The notes: generated by a model from the sequence alone, not told the origin. A stretch of DNA of 64,000 nucleotides from Clostridia bacterium (GCA_017429265.1 JAFRPG010000058.1:84402-148401); one strand, 5' to 3'; shown: positions 7,612-15,686, numbered from the stretch's first letter. Made by a program: numbers and translations.

Positions 7612-9909
7612 ATGAAGAAAATACTCAGTATTCTGCTTGTGCTGATGATGCTGTTCTCCGTGACGGCGTTTGCCGAAAACGGCTCCGGCGGTGAGATGGG
7701 TACGCCTTCCGACGGCGACACGGCTTCCTCTGAGTACACGGCTGCCGATGAGATCACCGAAGCGGCGGATACAGCCTCCGACAAGGAGATCATAGAAGCG
7801 GCGCTGAATCTGGCCAACAATCCGGATCAGGAATGGACCTACAAATCCGGAGCGGACGCCTGGGTGCTTACTCCCGTGACCGCGGTGACCAGGCCGGTGA
7901 TCGAGAGCGAAGAGGGCGTTTCCGTCTGTGTGCCCGGAGCCTATGTGAAAGGCATCGACACGGACGGCGACGGCGAAGCGGATGTGACCGCGGCGACGGC
8001 CACGGAAGCCGTGAAGGGCAGCCTGGTCATCGACTATGAAGCGACGGTCACCAGCACCAACGGCCAGACCTACACGGCCGCCACCGCCCCCGTGATCCTG
8101 AACACCGGCGCCGCGGGATACGGCAACAGCAGCAACACCGCCGCCGCGACCACCTATGCCGCCGAGGGCTACATCAACGTGGCCTGCGGCAACCGCGGCA
8201 AGCAGGACAGCTATACCGACGCGGAAGGCAATACCGTCTATACCGGCGACGCGCCCTCCTGCCTGGCGGATCAGAAGGCCGCGACCCGGTATGTGAAGTA
8301 CAACATCCTGCTGGGCAATCTGCCGGGCAGCGTGGAGTACTGGGTCTCGACCGGCGGCTCCGGCGGCGGCGCTCACGCCGCGATGTTCGCGGCGACCTCC
8401 AACCATCCGGACTTCTATGATTACCAGATCGAAGTCGGCGCGGTGGGTGTTTATCGGAACGATGACGGCAGCTACTGCACAACGGTAAACATCAACGGAG
8501 AAGAAGTCGAGCTCTCCGACGGTGCGTGGGGCTGCGTGGCCTACAGCGCGATCACATCCCTGTATGAAGCGGACATGGCGCTGGCCATGGAGTATACGCT
8601 GAACACCGGCTTCCGTTACAACACGGATTTCCAGCAGGCGATGGCCGGGCTCCTCTCCCGGGAATACATGGACTGCATCAACGCTCAGAACCTGACCGTG
8701 GAGGAGGCGAAGGTCGGCTTCGACCTGGACGGCGACGGAGAGCTGAAAAGCACCGTGACGCTGAGCATTGAGTATGACGAAGACAAGTACGCCGACACCA
8801 ACGGCTACGGCGGAACCTATCTGGAAATGTACCTTGCCGAGCTGACCGAAAACCTCCAGTGGTATGTGGACAATCTGGATTATGCGGAGGGCTGGACGTG
8901 GTTCGGCAGCAACGGAGCCGCGCTGACCGATGAAGAGGCGGCAGCCATGACCGCAGCTGACAAGGCGCAGGCGTTCATCGAAGGCCGCTATGCGAAGGGC
9001 AGCTCCGGCAGCATGGGCGGCCCGGACGGTGACAGGATCGGCGGCCCCGGCGGGAATCCTCCGGACGGCGGTCATGGCGGCCCCGGCGGCATGCCCCCGG
9101 ATGGGATGAACGGCGGTCCCGGCGGCGAGAGGCACGGTTTCTCCGGGCGCGGCTCCGATAACACGGATGTGGCCGCAAACAGCGGCGGCGACGAGATGGA
9201 TGTGGGTACACCCGGCGCGGGCACGACCCAGGCCGCGGGCAGCAGCACCGACTCCGACAACTATTCGAGTTATGCGGAGATGCTGGCCGCGTATGAGGCT
9301 GATGTGGCCGAGTTCGCGGCGGGCGACGCTTACGGCAAAAACATCGTAAACCTCTACGATCCGCTGAACTACATCGGCGCGGAGGGAACGGCCGATCCTG
9401 CCTGGATGCGCATCGTCTGCGGGGCGAAGGAAGGCGACATCGCCATGTTCAACTCTCTGAACATGCAGATCGCCGCCCTGAACGCGGGCATCGACGCCAC
9501 CGTTGAATGGCAGTGGGACGGCGGTCACGTGCCCGGCGAGATCCTCGGCAGCAGCCTGCCCCTGTGGGTGGACAGGATGTACGGCGAATATGTCAGCGGT
9601 GTGGAGACCGTCAAACCCGCTGCCGAGGCGCAGACTTCCAACGGCACCGCCGAATCCGCCACCGGCACGGATCTCTCCGGCTGGGTCACGATCGATGAAG
9701 AAGGCAAGGTTTCCTTCACCCTGGCGGACGGCATGGCCTATCGTACCCAGGGAGCCGGCAAGGCCGTCCCGGGCTTCGACGTCATCGACTACGGCCAGGA
9801 AGACTATGTGTTCGGCGACAGCGATACCGATGCCCGCCACTGGAGCGAATGGGTGCTGAAGGTGCTCCGGGAGAATCAGGAGACGCTGGAAGGCCTGTTC
9901 AACCGGTAA
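7612..9909 (+). CDS. Secreted tannase/feruloyl-esterase-like hydrolase
   Basis: The 765-residue precursor has a signal peptide of about 21 residues ending FAE. An alpha/beta hydrolase core follows with a nucleophile elbow GGSGGGAHA (Ser250). A late part carries RIVCGAKEGD (Asp609) and WDGGHVPG (His639). This Ser/Asp/His layout, and the lid containing WGCVAYSAITSLYEAD, match bacterial tannase-type esterases that hydrolyse galloyl or related phenolic esters. A Gly/Pro/Asp-rich stretch, residues 463-514, interrupts the lid region and looks disordered. No lipobox or sorting motif is visible, so the enzyme is probably released. The ribosome site GAAAGGAG is good. Confidence 0.75.
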   Translation: MKKILSILLVLMMLFSVTAFAENGSGGEMGTPSDGDTASSEYTAADEITEAADTASDKEIIEAALNLANNPDQEWTYKSGADAWVLTPVTAVTRPVIESEEGVSVCVPGAYVKGIDTDGDGEADVTAATATEAVKGSLVIDYEATVTSTNGQTYTAATAPVILNTGAAGYGNSSNTAAATTYAAEGYINVACGNRGKQDSYTDAEGNTVYTGDAPSCLADQKAATRYVKYNILLGNLPGSVEYWVSTGGSGGGAHAAMFAATSNHPDFYDYQIEVGAVGVYRNDDGSYCTTVNINGEEVELSDGAWGCVAYSAITSLYEADMALAMEYTLNTGFRYNTDFQQAMAGLLSREYMDCINAQNLTVEEAKVGFDLDGDGELKSTVTLSIEYDEDKYADTNGYGGTYLEMYLAELTENLQWYVDNLDYAEGWTWFGSNGAALTDEEAAAMTAADKAQAFIEGRYAKGSSGSMGGPDGDRIGGPGGNPPDGGHGGPGGMPPDGMNGGPGGERHGFSGRGSDNTDVAANSGGDEMDVGTPGAGTTQAAGSSTDSDNYSSYAEMLAAYEADVAEFAAGDAYGKNIVNLYDPLNYIGAEGTADPAWMRIVCGAKEGDIAMFNSLNMQIAALNAGIDATVEWQWDGGHVPGEILGSSLPLWVDRMYGEYVSGVETVKPAAEAQTSNGTAESATGTDLSGWVTIDEEGKVSFTLADGMAYRTQGAGKAVPGFDVIDYGQEDYVFGDSDTDARHWSEWVLKVLRENQETLEGLFNR

Positions 9910-9931
9910 TCCCCGTTCTTCTGTAAAGAGA

Positions 9932-10094
9932 GGTTCTTCACGTTTAGCCAGGGAAACCCCGCTGATGAGGGAATGCGCCTGCGGGCGCACCGGAGGGCTT
10001 TCCGATTGGTCCGGGATGATCGGAAAGCCCTTGGCGCGCTCCGCAGAGCGCGAACCCCTCCCATATGGTTTTCCCGAACTTTCCGTGAAGAGCC
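9932..10094. repeat. Short inverted-repeat element, copy A
   Basis: The 163-bp element starts with GGTTCTTCACG and ends with CGTGAAGAGCC, which are near-perfect terminal inverted repeats. It shares its ends and the internal GCGCTCCGCAGAGCGCG hairpin with copy B at 12408-12505. It has about 57 bp extra, including an inverted repeat GGGCTTTCCGAT / ATCGGAAAGCCC. It lies 22 bp after the tannase stop codon. No transposase is encoded. Confidence 0.7.
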
Positions 10095-10467
10095 CGAAAT
10101 ATCTTCTATACACTCTTGTGCAGGAACAAAAAGAAACCTGCGAGCCCATATTCTGTAAGGACTCGCAGGCAGTGGCTCCGGCTGATCGCAATACCCTGAA
10201 CATGATGACTGAAGTATAACGAATTGCGTATATCCGGGCAGTGGCGGAATCATCCGGAAAAGGATTCTGCGGTCACTCCGCCCCATACTCGGGCCGCCGG
10301 GCCGTGAACCCGGCCGGCGCTTCCGCCGTGCGGGTGCAGTGCCGTTCATGGCGGATGCTTTCATTGTGCGGGTCTGCGTCCGTATCGCTCATCCCTGTGC
10401 AGCCCGGATCGATGGCCGAGACTTCCGGCACGCTGTTTCCGGGCACACGTTTCCTGAGTCAACGGGA
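10095..10467. other. Intergenic region with a minus-strand terminator
   Basis: Besides the hairpin listed separately (10131-10169), I see no coding frame, promoter or repeat that can be supported in this stretch. Confidence 0.4.
10131..10169 (-). terminator. Rho-independent terminator, minus strand
   Basis: On the minus strand CCTGCGAG (10169-10162) pairs with CTCGCAGG (10144-10137), followed by TTTCTTTTT. It lies about 300 bp beyond the aldo/keto reductase stop and probably ends that transcript. Confidence 0.65.
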
Positions 10468-11598
10468 TCAGCCTTCAAACGCTCCGGCCACCTTCTTCAG
10501 CAGCTCCCGGATCGGCAGATGCTGGGGGCAGACCTTCTCGCACTTGCCGCAGCGGATGCACTCGGAGGCTTTTCCGTGGCCTCCGCGGGTGGCCACGCCA
10601 TAGTACATGCCCGAGTTCCAGCTGTGGAAGGCCTCCCGGGCGTTCATCGCGGAGAAGACGTCCGGGATCAGGATGTTTTTCGGGCAGTGGTTCTCGTCCA
10701 CGCAGTAGCGGCAGCCGGTGCAGGGGATCAGGTTCAGGCCATGGAAGATATCGCAGACCTGCCGGATCGCTTCCCGCTCGGTCTCGTCCAGGGGCCGGAA
10801 GTCCGCCATGGCGCTCAGGTTGTCCTCCATCTGCGCCATATTGCTCATGCCGGACAGGACCACGGCCATGTTCGGGAAGCTGGCCGCGAAGCGCAGGGCG
10901 TAGCTGGCGTTGCTGCCGCCGTTCAGGCCGCGCAGGATCTGATCCGCTTTCTCCGGCAGGTTCACCAGGCTGCCGCCCTTGACAGGCTCCATCACGGAGA
11001 CCGGCTTGCCGTGCCTCTCGCAGACCTCGTAGACCTTGCGGCTCTCCACGGAGGCGTCCTCGTAGTCCACATAGTTGAACTGGATCTGCACGATCTCGAT
11101 CTCCGGGTGCTCGGTCAGGATCCTGTCCAGGACCTCGGCCTTGTCGTGGAAGGAGATGCCGAAATGGCGGATCTTTCCCTCTTTTTTCAGTTCCGCCACC
11201 GTCTCGTAGGCCCTGCAGCGCTGATATTTCGGATAGTTGTTCCGGTCCTGGGCGTGCATCAGGTAGAAGTCGAAGTAGTCCACGCCGCAGGCCTCCAGCT
11301 GGCTCTCGAAGAAGGGGCGGATGTCCTCCTGCTTCCGGAAGTAGGGATCGGTCAGCTTGTCCGTCAGCAGGAATTCACTGCGGTCGTGGCGCTTCGCCAC
11401 GCAGTCGCGGATGGCGGTCTCCGACTGGCCGTTGATGTAGCCGTGGGCGGTGTCGAAGTAGTTGAGGCCGGCGGCGATGAAGGCGTCCGCCATGCGGCTG
11501 AACTCATCGTAATCGACATGCCCGTCCTTCATGGGCAGGCGCATGCAGCCGAAGCCGAAGTTGCCGCGGAGTTCCGGAAAGAAGCGATTCTCGATCAT
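10468..11598 (-). CDS. Aldo/keto reductase with C-terminal 4Fe-4S domain
   Basis: The 376-residue protein has an AKR barrel (about 1-285) with catalytic-site motifs DTAHGY (Asp49, Tyr54), a Lys in LLTDKL and a His in YLMHAQD. The C-terminal ferredoxin-like part has CTGCRYC...CPKN and CIRCGKCEKVCPQH, typical of two Fe-S sites. This fusion is common in anaerobes. It should catalyse NAD(P)H- or ferredoxin-linked carbonyl reduction in the cytosol; the substrate is unknown. It is divergent from a TetR-family gene with a shared promoter region, so the regulator probably controls it. GGAGG precedes the ATG. Confidence 0.85.
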   Translation of the reverse strand: MIENRFFPELRGNFGFGCMRLPMKDGHVDYDEFSRMADAFIAAGLNYFDTAHGYINGQSETAIRDCVAKRHDRSEFLLTDKLTDPYFRKQEDIRPFFESQLEACGVDYFDFYLMHAQDRNNYPKYQRCRAYETVAELKKEGKIRHFGISFHDKAEVLDRILTEHPEIEIVQIQFNYVDYEDASVESRKVYEVCERHGKPVSVMEPVKGGSLVNLPEKADQILRGLNGGSNASYALRFAASFPNMAVVLSGMSNMAQMEDNLSAMADFRPLDETEREAIRQVCDIFHGLNLIPCTGCRYCVDENHCPKNILIPDVFSAMNAREAFHSWNSGMYYGVATRGGHGKASECIRCGKCEKVCPQHLPIRELLKKVAGAFEG

Positions 11599-11624
11599 GG
11601 CGTTGTCCTCCTCTGAAACGCAGG

Positions 11625-11674
11625 TTGCATAATTCTTACAATTGCATTATAATCCATGACAGAAGCGGAAACAA
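11625..11674. promoter_or_regulatory. Overlapping divergent promoters sharing a palindromic -10
   Basis: Plus strand: TTGCAT (11625-11630), 17 bp, TATAAT (11648-11653). Minus strand: TTGTTT (11674-11669), 17 bp, TATAAT (11651-11646). Both -10 boxes are the two readings of the palindrome ATTATAAT at 11646-11653. The promoters face the TetR gene and the aldo/keto reductase gene respectively. Confidence 0.65.
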
Positions 11675-11748
11675 TGGTCACTTTTTCATCAGCAGCCCCT
11701 TATGCCACGCTTTTGCGGAAAGGGTTGCATAAAGTTTCGGAGGACAGC

Positions 11749-12342
11749 ATGAAACTGACAGGAACCGAGGATCTCCGTGTGCAGAAGACCGTCGAGGCCA
11801 TCCGCACCGTCTTTGAGCAGATGATCTGCGAGATGGACTACCACGAGATAACGGTGAAGGAGCTGTGCGAGCGGGCGAAGATCAACAAGAAGACCTTCTA
11901 CCGCTATTATCCCACCCTGGACGACCTGCTGCTGGAGCTGCAGACCGAGATGTCGTCGGAGTACATCGAGCTGATCTCCCGCTACCGCCTGCCGGAGGAG
12001 ATGGACAAGGTCAACGAGGCCTTCTTCCGCTACTCTGTCCGCAAGGGCGAGGTCTACGAAAAGATCACCTGCGCGTCCGGCTACGTTCCCATCCGCAACA
12101 CGATGATCGACCGGGTGAACGCGGCCACCTGGCACAGGAGCGCCTGGTTCAACAACATCCCGGAATGGCAGCGGCACCTGCTGATCGTCTATGTGCAGTA
12201 TACCATTGTTGAGATGTACAAGCAGTGGGTGGCGGACGGCAAAAAGGCCTCCGTGGAGGAGGTCATCGCCATGAGCAACCGGCTGATCTGCACGGGGCTC
12301 GACGGGTTCAGGAATCCAAGCATTGCAGTGATGCGGGGCTGA
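11749..12342 (+). CDS. TetR/AcrR family transcriptional regulator
   Basis: The 197-residue protein has an N-terminal TetR DNA-binding domain, residues about 8-60, with the helix-turn-helix ITVKELCERAKINKKTFYRYYPTLDDLL. A divergent all-helical ligand domain resembles the Firmicutes TetR C-terminal family. It likely regulates the divergent aldo/keto reductase gene and itself. The ATG at 11749 is chosen because GGAGGA at 11739-11744 precedes it. The upstream in-frame ATG at 11656 lies at the transcription start predicted from the promoter and cannot be translated normally. Confidence 0.85.
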   Translation: MKLTGTEDLRVQKTVEAIRTVFEQMICEMDYHEITVKELCERAKINKKTFYRYYPTLDDLLLELQTEMSSEYIELISRYRLPEEMDKVNEAFFRYSVRKGEVYEKITCASGYVPIRNTMIDRVNAATWHRSAWFNNIPEWQRHLLIVYVQYTIVEMYKQWVADGKKASVEEVIAMSNRLICTGLDGFRNPSIAVMRG

Positions 12343-12407
12343 ATCGCAGGATTATGCACATCAACCATATCCGTCCCGCTTTTCTTTGGCAGCTGCCACC
12401 TTTTTAT

Positions 12408-12505
12408 GGTTCTTCACGTTTAGTTAGGGAAATTCCGTTGGTGAGGGAATGCGCTCCGCAGAGCGCGAACCCCCATATGCTTACCCTAACTTTCCGTGAA
12501 GAACC
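12408..12505. repeat. Short inverted-repeat element, copy B
   Basis: The 98-bp element begins GGTTCTTCACG and ends CGTGAAGAACC (perfect 11-bp terminal inverted repeats), with further near-symmetry in TAGTTAGGG / CCCTAACTT just inside. It has the same internal hairpin as copy A. It sits 65 bp past the TetR stop codon and abuts the 64-bp direct repeat. Confidence 0.7.
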
Positions 12506-12506
12506 C

Positions 12507-12571
12507 GTTTTTTCGTGATTTTCGCCTGCTTTGTTTTGGTTCGCAGAAAAAGTGTACTCAAAGTGTACTCA
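12507..12571. repeat. 64-bp direct repeat, copy 1
   Basis: It is nearly identical to 14409-14472. It ends with a tandem of AGTGTACTCA and includes TTGTTTTGG followed by TCGCAGAAAA. The two copies flank the three-gene minus-strand cassette. Confidence 0.7.
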
Positions 12572-12582
12572 CGTCAGCTGTG

Positions 12583-13239
12583 TCATGGGGCTTGTCTCTC
12601 TTTGGTCTTTCTCCTCACAGTTTTGATGATATGTGCAGGTATGAGAATCAGACACCCGAGTAACAGTACGATCACAAGAATAAGCGGCAGGATGATTTCT
12701 GCGACGGACTGTCCTATACATGGAATCGGGACAGGAAGAATGTCCCACTCAACGATCCAACCGTCTCCGGTGATTTTTGCAGGAATTGCATAGCCGCTGC
12801 CAATTTCATGAATTCGGATACGCGATTCCTCCTCGGGGGACATATGATTGTATTTTTCTTCATTCCATACAGCGATTTCCCACATGACATGCCAGACAGA
12901 ATCCGAAGCAGCGATGTTTCCTCCCACGCGACGTCGATTGGAGTCAAACTCAATCCAATCCGTCAACCCCCAAATATCATCATCGCTCAATTGTCCATTG
13001 TACCATATGTCCTTTGAGGGGTTGTACCATGCAAAGCCGCAGATCAGCGTATGACCGTCCTTGACGTACCATCGCAAATTCCCGTTATAGCTGTCACTTC
13101 CGGCACAGCTTCCCCAGATGGCTTCCACTTGCTCCAAGGACATACCTGAATGAACCTCTGGGATGGTTTCAGCCTCTGCCCACGCACCCAGCGGCACCAG
13201 GCACAGGATCATCACCCAAACCAGCATCAGGCGTTTCAT
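12583..13239 (-). CDS. Secreted or membrane-anchored small protein, unknown
   Basis: The 218-residue protein has a signal peptide (MKRLMLVWVMILCLVPLGAWAEA), an extracytoplasmic part rich in Trp and acidic residues (LRWYVKDGHTLICGFAWYN), and a C-terminal transmembrane helix (about 180-200) followed by the basic tail KTVRRKTKERQ. That layout makes it a type I membrane protein. No family is recognised. The region encoding its leader is almost identical in DNA to that of the secreted protein at 13822-14298. The second ATG (13239) fits the GGGGGAG ribosome site better than the one at 13245. Confidence 0.6.
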   Translation of the reverse strand: MKRLMLVWVMILCLVPLGAWAEAETIPEVHSGMSLEQVEAIWGSCAGSDSYNGNLRWYVKDGHTLICGFAWYNPSKDIWYNGQLSDDDIWGLTDWIEFDSNRRRVGGNIAASDSVWHVMWEIAVWNEEKYNHMSPEEESRIRIHEIGSGYAIPAKITGDGWIVEWDILPVPIPCIGQSVAEIILPLILVIVLLLGCLILIPAHIIKTVRRKTKERQAP

Positions 13240-13250
13240 GGTCATCGCTC
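13189..13250 (-). repeat. Duplicated leader segment, copy 1
   Basis: This 62-bp segment covers the ribosome site and the first part of the signal peptide, and matches 14245-14306 with one mismatch, while the DNA coding for the mature proteins is unrelated. Confidence 0.75.
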
Positions 13251-13288
13251 CCCCACATACCCGTCATAGTCGTCAGGTTTATGTCTGC

Positions 13289-13825
13289 TCATCCGGTTAT
13301 GATTCCCTCTGCCTGCAGCCGTGCCACATACAGAAGTCTCAGCCATTTGGGCTGCTGATCCACTTCATCCTTCAACCGTTCCAGCCGCCGCTTCCCGATC
13401 CGTCGGTCCACGATGGCGAACATCCGGATGATCGGGTTTTCGCTGGCGATGGACTGGACGATGGGCTGGTTTCGGTAGGCTTGGAGGGCATCGCTGAATT
13501 CCCAGTCAGTATATTCCTCTCTTGTGGTGAAGGGAACACAGCAAACATTGTCAATGTATCGAATCTCAAACCCCTGCTCAGTCAGCTTCTTCCAGGCGTA
13601 TGCGGCACCGAACTTCTTTGCCGGCTGGCCATTCAGAAGTACCGTGAAAACAGCGCTTAACCCTCCAAAGGCCGGATACCAGGTGAAATCATATGAAACA
13701 CGCCCCCGCAGGGCCTCGCAGAGCATGTCCTTCTCCAGGTACTTCTTCATCCCCTTCCAGGAGCCTTCTGCCAGGCCTTTGCTGCCGTTATGCTTTGAGC
13801 CGTTGGGATTGATGGATTCTGTCAT
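13289..13825 (-). CDS. SF0329-like uncharacterised protein
   Basis: This is a 178-residue soluble cytosolic protein. The region WKGMKKYLEKDMLCEALRG through RVSYDFTWYPAFGG resembles the SF0329 family of uncharacterised proteins in Firmicutes. The ATG overlaps the stop of the preceding secreted-protein gene in an ATGA arrangement, and GGAGGAG precedes it, so the two are translationally coupled. The charged C-terminus (KRRLERLKDEVDQQPKW) looks helical. The function is unknown. Coupling to a secreted partner in a repeat-bounded cassette raises the possibility of an immunity- or chaperone-like role, which is inference only. Confidence 0.6.
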   Translation of the reverse strand: MTESINPNGSKHNGSKGLAEGSWKGMKKYLEKDMLCEALRGRVSYDFTWYPAFGGLSAVFTVLLNGQPAKKFGAAYAWKKLTEQGFEIRYIDNVCCVPFTTREEYTDWEFSDALQAYRNQPIVQSIASENPIIRMFAIVDRRIGKRRLERLKDEVDQQPKWLRLLYVARLQAEGIITG

Positions 13826-14298
13826 TCTGCACGCTCCTCCAATCCGTTCAATCTGTCCGATTGACGTGGTCGAATATAACCGCCGCCGCCCTCGCCAATG
13901 GTGAGAGAGAACGACCATGGAATTTCAGAGATTCGTTCCCCGCCGTTCACCGTGAGACCTTCCAACTCAAGATGGATCCCATAAATATTTTCTCCAACCT
14001 GAAGCACAAGTTGCGGATGGCTCCAGATCTCCTGCTTTTGTAATTCGGTAGCTTTATTCAACTGCCATGTGGTTTCATAGGAGGTCGAGTCGTAACGGAA
14101 CACCGTCACGGTGCCATCATCCCTGAAGCAAAATCCTTCCGGTCCACCGCCGGCCCAGATTTCCCAATACCCGGGCAGAATGTGTGATAGAATGAATTCC
14201 TCGGCCGCTGCAGGCACAAGGCTATCCCCGGATGCGAGGCTGACCAGCGGCACCAGGCACAGCATCATCACCCAAACCAGCATCAGGCGTTTCATGGT
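13822..14298 (-). CDS. Secreted small protein, unknown
   Basis: The 158-residue precursor has a signal peptide (MKRLMLVWVMMLCLVPLVSLAS). The mature part has a compact beta-rich look: GYWEIWAGGGPEGFCFRDDG, then YETTWQLNKATELQ and GIHLELEGLTV. No family is recognised. The ATG at 14298 is supported by AGGAGCG upstream. The leader DNA is a near copy of that at 13189-13250. The stop overlaps the start of the downstream SF0329-like gene by 4 nt, so the two proteins are made together. Confidence 0.6.
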   Translation of the reverse strand, partial: TMKRLMLVWVMMLCLVPLVSLASGDSLVPAAAEEFILSHILPGYWEIWAGGGPEGFCFRDDGTVTVFRYDSTSYETTWQLNKATELQKQEIWSHPQLVLQVGENIYGIHLELEGLTVNGGERISEIPWSFSLTIGEGGGGYIRPRQSDRLNGLEERAE

Positions 14299-14306
14299 CA
14301 TCGCTC
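14245..14306 (-). repeat. Duplicated leader segment, copy 2
   Basis: It matches 13189-13250 at 61 of 62 positions and spans the ribosome site and the signal-peptide codons. Confidence 0.75.
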
Positions 14307-14408
14307 CTGTTCCCACAGATCAACACACGCGGACTTGCAGGCAATTCGGAATCGAGGCCCATAGCCAAAACCCATTTGAAAATTGCGACATCACTTGCTT
14401 TAGGCGTG

Positions 14409-14472
14409 GTTTTTCGCGTTTTTTGCCTGTTTTGTTTTGGCTCGCAGAAAAAGTGTACTCAAAGTGTACTCA
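14409..14472. repeat. 64-bp direct repeat, copy 2
   Basis: It is nearly identical to 12507-12571, in the same orientation. A hairpin GATAGCG-CTGT-CGCTATC lies about 10 bp beyond it, between the repeat and the stop of the next secreted-protein gene. Confidence 0.7.
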
Positions 14473-14525
14473 AGAACGGATAGCGCTGTCGCTATCTCCT
14501 CCTGCCATCATGCAAGATCAGTCCA

Positions 14526-15206
14526 TCAGAATGGGCCAAGTATCGAATAGATCCTCTCCGCCAGTTCATACGGCCCATAGACCATCGCCACATACTGACC
14601 GTAAACAGTTATCTGGAGCAACTGATGAGGACAGTGCTCCTGTTCAAGCACTTGATCCATAAAACTGAAGAATTCTTCATTGACCCAATCACCGTAGCTG
14701 ACGAGTTCTATGCTGTAAGGGTGCCCGTTGCACTGGAACGAGACGGTTCTCTTTCCGTCCGTCAACCTTCCGATCTCATTCGGGACCATCTCGACTGTCA
14801 TGCCGGAGAGGTCCTCCTCAATGCCCGTGATTCTGATATCTGGCACAATGGCAGCTATGCCGGTCAGGATGTTTGTGTACATGCGATCAATTGAAACCAC
14901 TTCGGCGTCAATGATATACACGTCGTGGGAGAAGGGTTCCCATTCATCGGTTAGATTATCGTACTTTCCCAGCCCAAGCAGAAAAAGCAGCGAAGCAGTA
15001 TCCAGTTCTCGGATATCGGTGCCCGGTTTGAGCTGCATTTCGGCCTCTCTCAGTATTTCATCATCCAGGGAAAAGCCCCAGTTGCGCAGGGTCTCAATCG
15101 CAGGACTTGTCATGGTGTATTCCTCCTCGGCCTCGCTATGCAGACAGGGAAGGCAGCACAAGCAAAGCACAGCTGCCAAAAACGCCGACACCCATCGTAT
15201 CTTCAT
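14526..15206 (-). CDS. Secreted protein, unknown (paralogue of 15956-16390)
   Basis: The 226-residue precursor has a signal peptide (MKIRWVSAFLAAVLCLCCLPCLHSEA). The mature part contains EPFSHDVYIIDAEVVSID, GIAAIVPDIRITGI and LVSYGDWVNEEFF. These three blocks recur in the truncated gene at 15956-16390, so the two are clear paralogues. No known domain is recognised. The ATG follows GGGAGGAACA at 11 nt. The Cys pair near the signal peptide end does not form a good lipobox. It is the upstream gene of the minus-strand patch and lies between the ATPase remnant and a direct repeat. Confidence 0.6.
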   Translation of the reverse strand: MKIRWVSAFLAAVLCLCCLPCLHSEAEEEYTMTSPAIETLRNWGFSLDDEILREAEMQLKPGTDIRELDTASLLFLLGLGKYDNLTDEWEPFSHDVYIIDAEVVSIDRMYTNILTGIAAIVPDIRITGIEEDLSGMTVEMVPNEIGRLTDGKRTVSFQCNGHPYSIELVSYGDWVNEEFFSFMDQVLEQEHCPHQLLQITVYGQYVAMVYGPYELAERIYSILGPF

Positions 15207-15243
15207 GAATCATTGTTCCTCCCACACCTCAGTCTCGCTGCGC

Positions 15244-15657
15244 TCAATAGGTCCTTCCCACAAAGAGCGTGGCCAGGTCGCTGCTCTGCAGGAAGGCGTT
15301 TGAACCGGTCACCCAGATGTTATATTTCTCCTTCGCGTGCAGGCTGTTGATGGCCTTTTCGAAGGAAGGACACATCTGTACCTCATCGATCAGCGCATAA
15401 TTGTTCTTCCCCGGCTGATACCGCGCCTCGATATACTGCTCCAGCGCGTGGTACTCCAGCAGGCCCTCAAACTCCGTCAGGTTGAAGTTGATATGGATCA
15501 TGTTTGCGCCGGCATCCGCCTGTTTCAGCCGCTCCGAAAACGCTTCCATCAGTTTTGATTTGCCTGACCGCCTGACACCGGTGATTACTTTGATGTCCGG
15601 CGTCAGCGCCAGCGTTGCCATTTCCTCGAGATACGCAGAGCGAACGATCAGTTTCAA
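15244..15657 (-). pseudogene. Truncated AAA ATPase (AAA_14 / DUF4143 type)
   Basis: The frame starts at a TTG (15657) with GGAGG 8 nt upstream and encodes 137 residues. A Walker A GVRRSGKSKL lies near residue 30, a Walker B-like YALIDEVQM near residue 95, and sensor-1-like NIWVTGSNAF near 120. Members of this family run to about 400 residues with a C-terminal DUF4143 domain. Here the frame stops right after LFVGRTY, so the rest is lost. The remaining N-terminal fragment is unlikely to work as an ATPase by itself. An inverted repeat overlaps its promoter. Confidence 0.75.
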
Positions 15658-15686
15658 GACGCAGCCCTCCTCTCCGGATGGCCTCA

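Noticed and set aside
9000..9153. Gly/Pro-rich repeat-like DNA as a tandem repeat or CRISPR
   Set aside because: It is coding low-complexity sequence inside the tannase frame with irregular units and no spacers.
7525..10203. Long minus-strand open frame (892 codons) opposite the tannase gene
   Set aside because: Shadow of a strongly codon-biased gene; Val/Ala/Gly/His-rich with no domain. The plus-strand gene has a signal peptide and catalytic motifs.
11656..11748. Upstream ATG start for the TetR gene
   Set aside because: It lies at the predicted transcription start and has no ribosome site; the 11749 ATG has GGAGGA.
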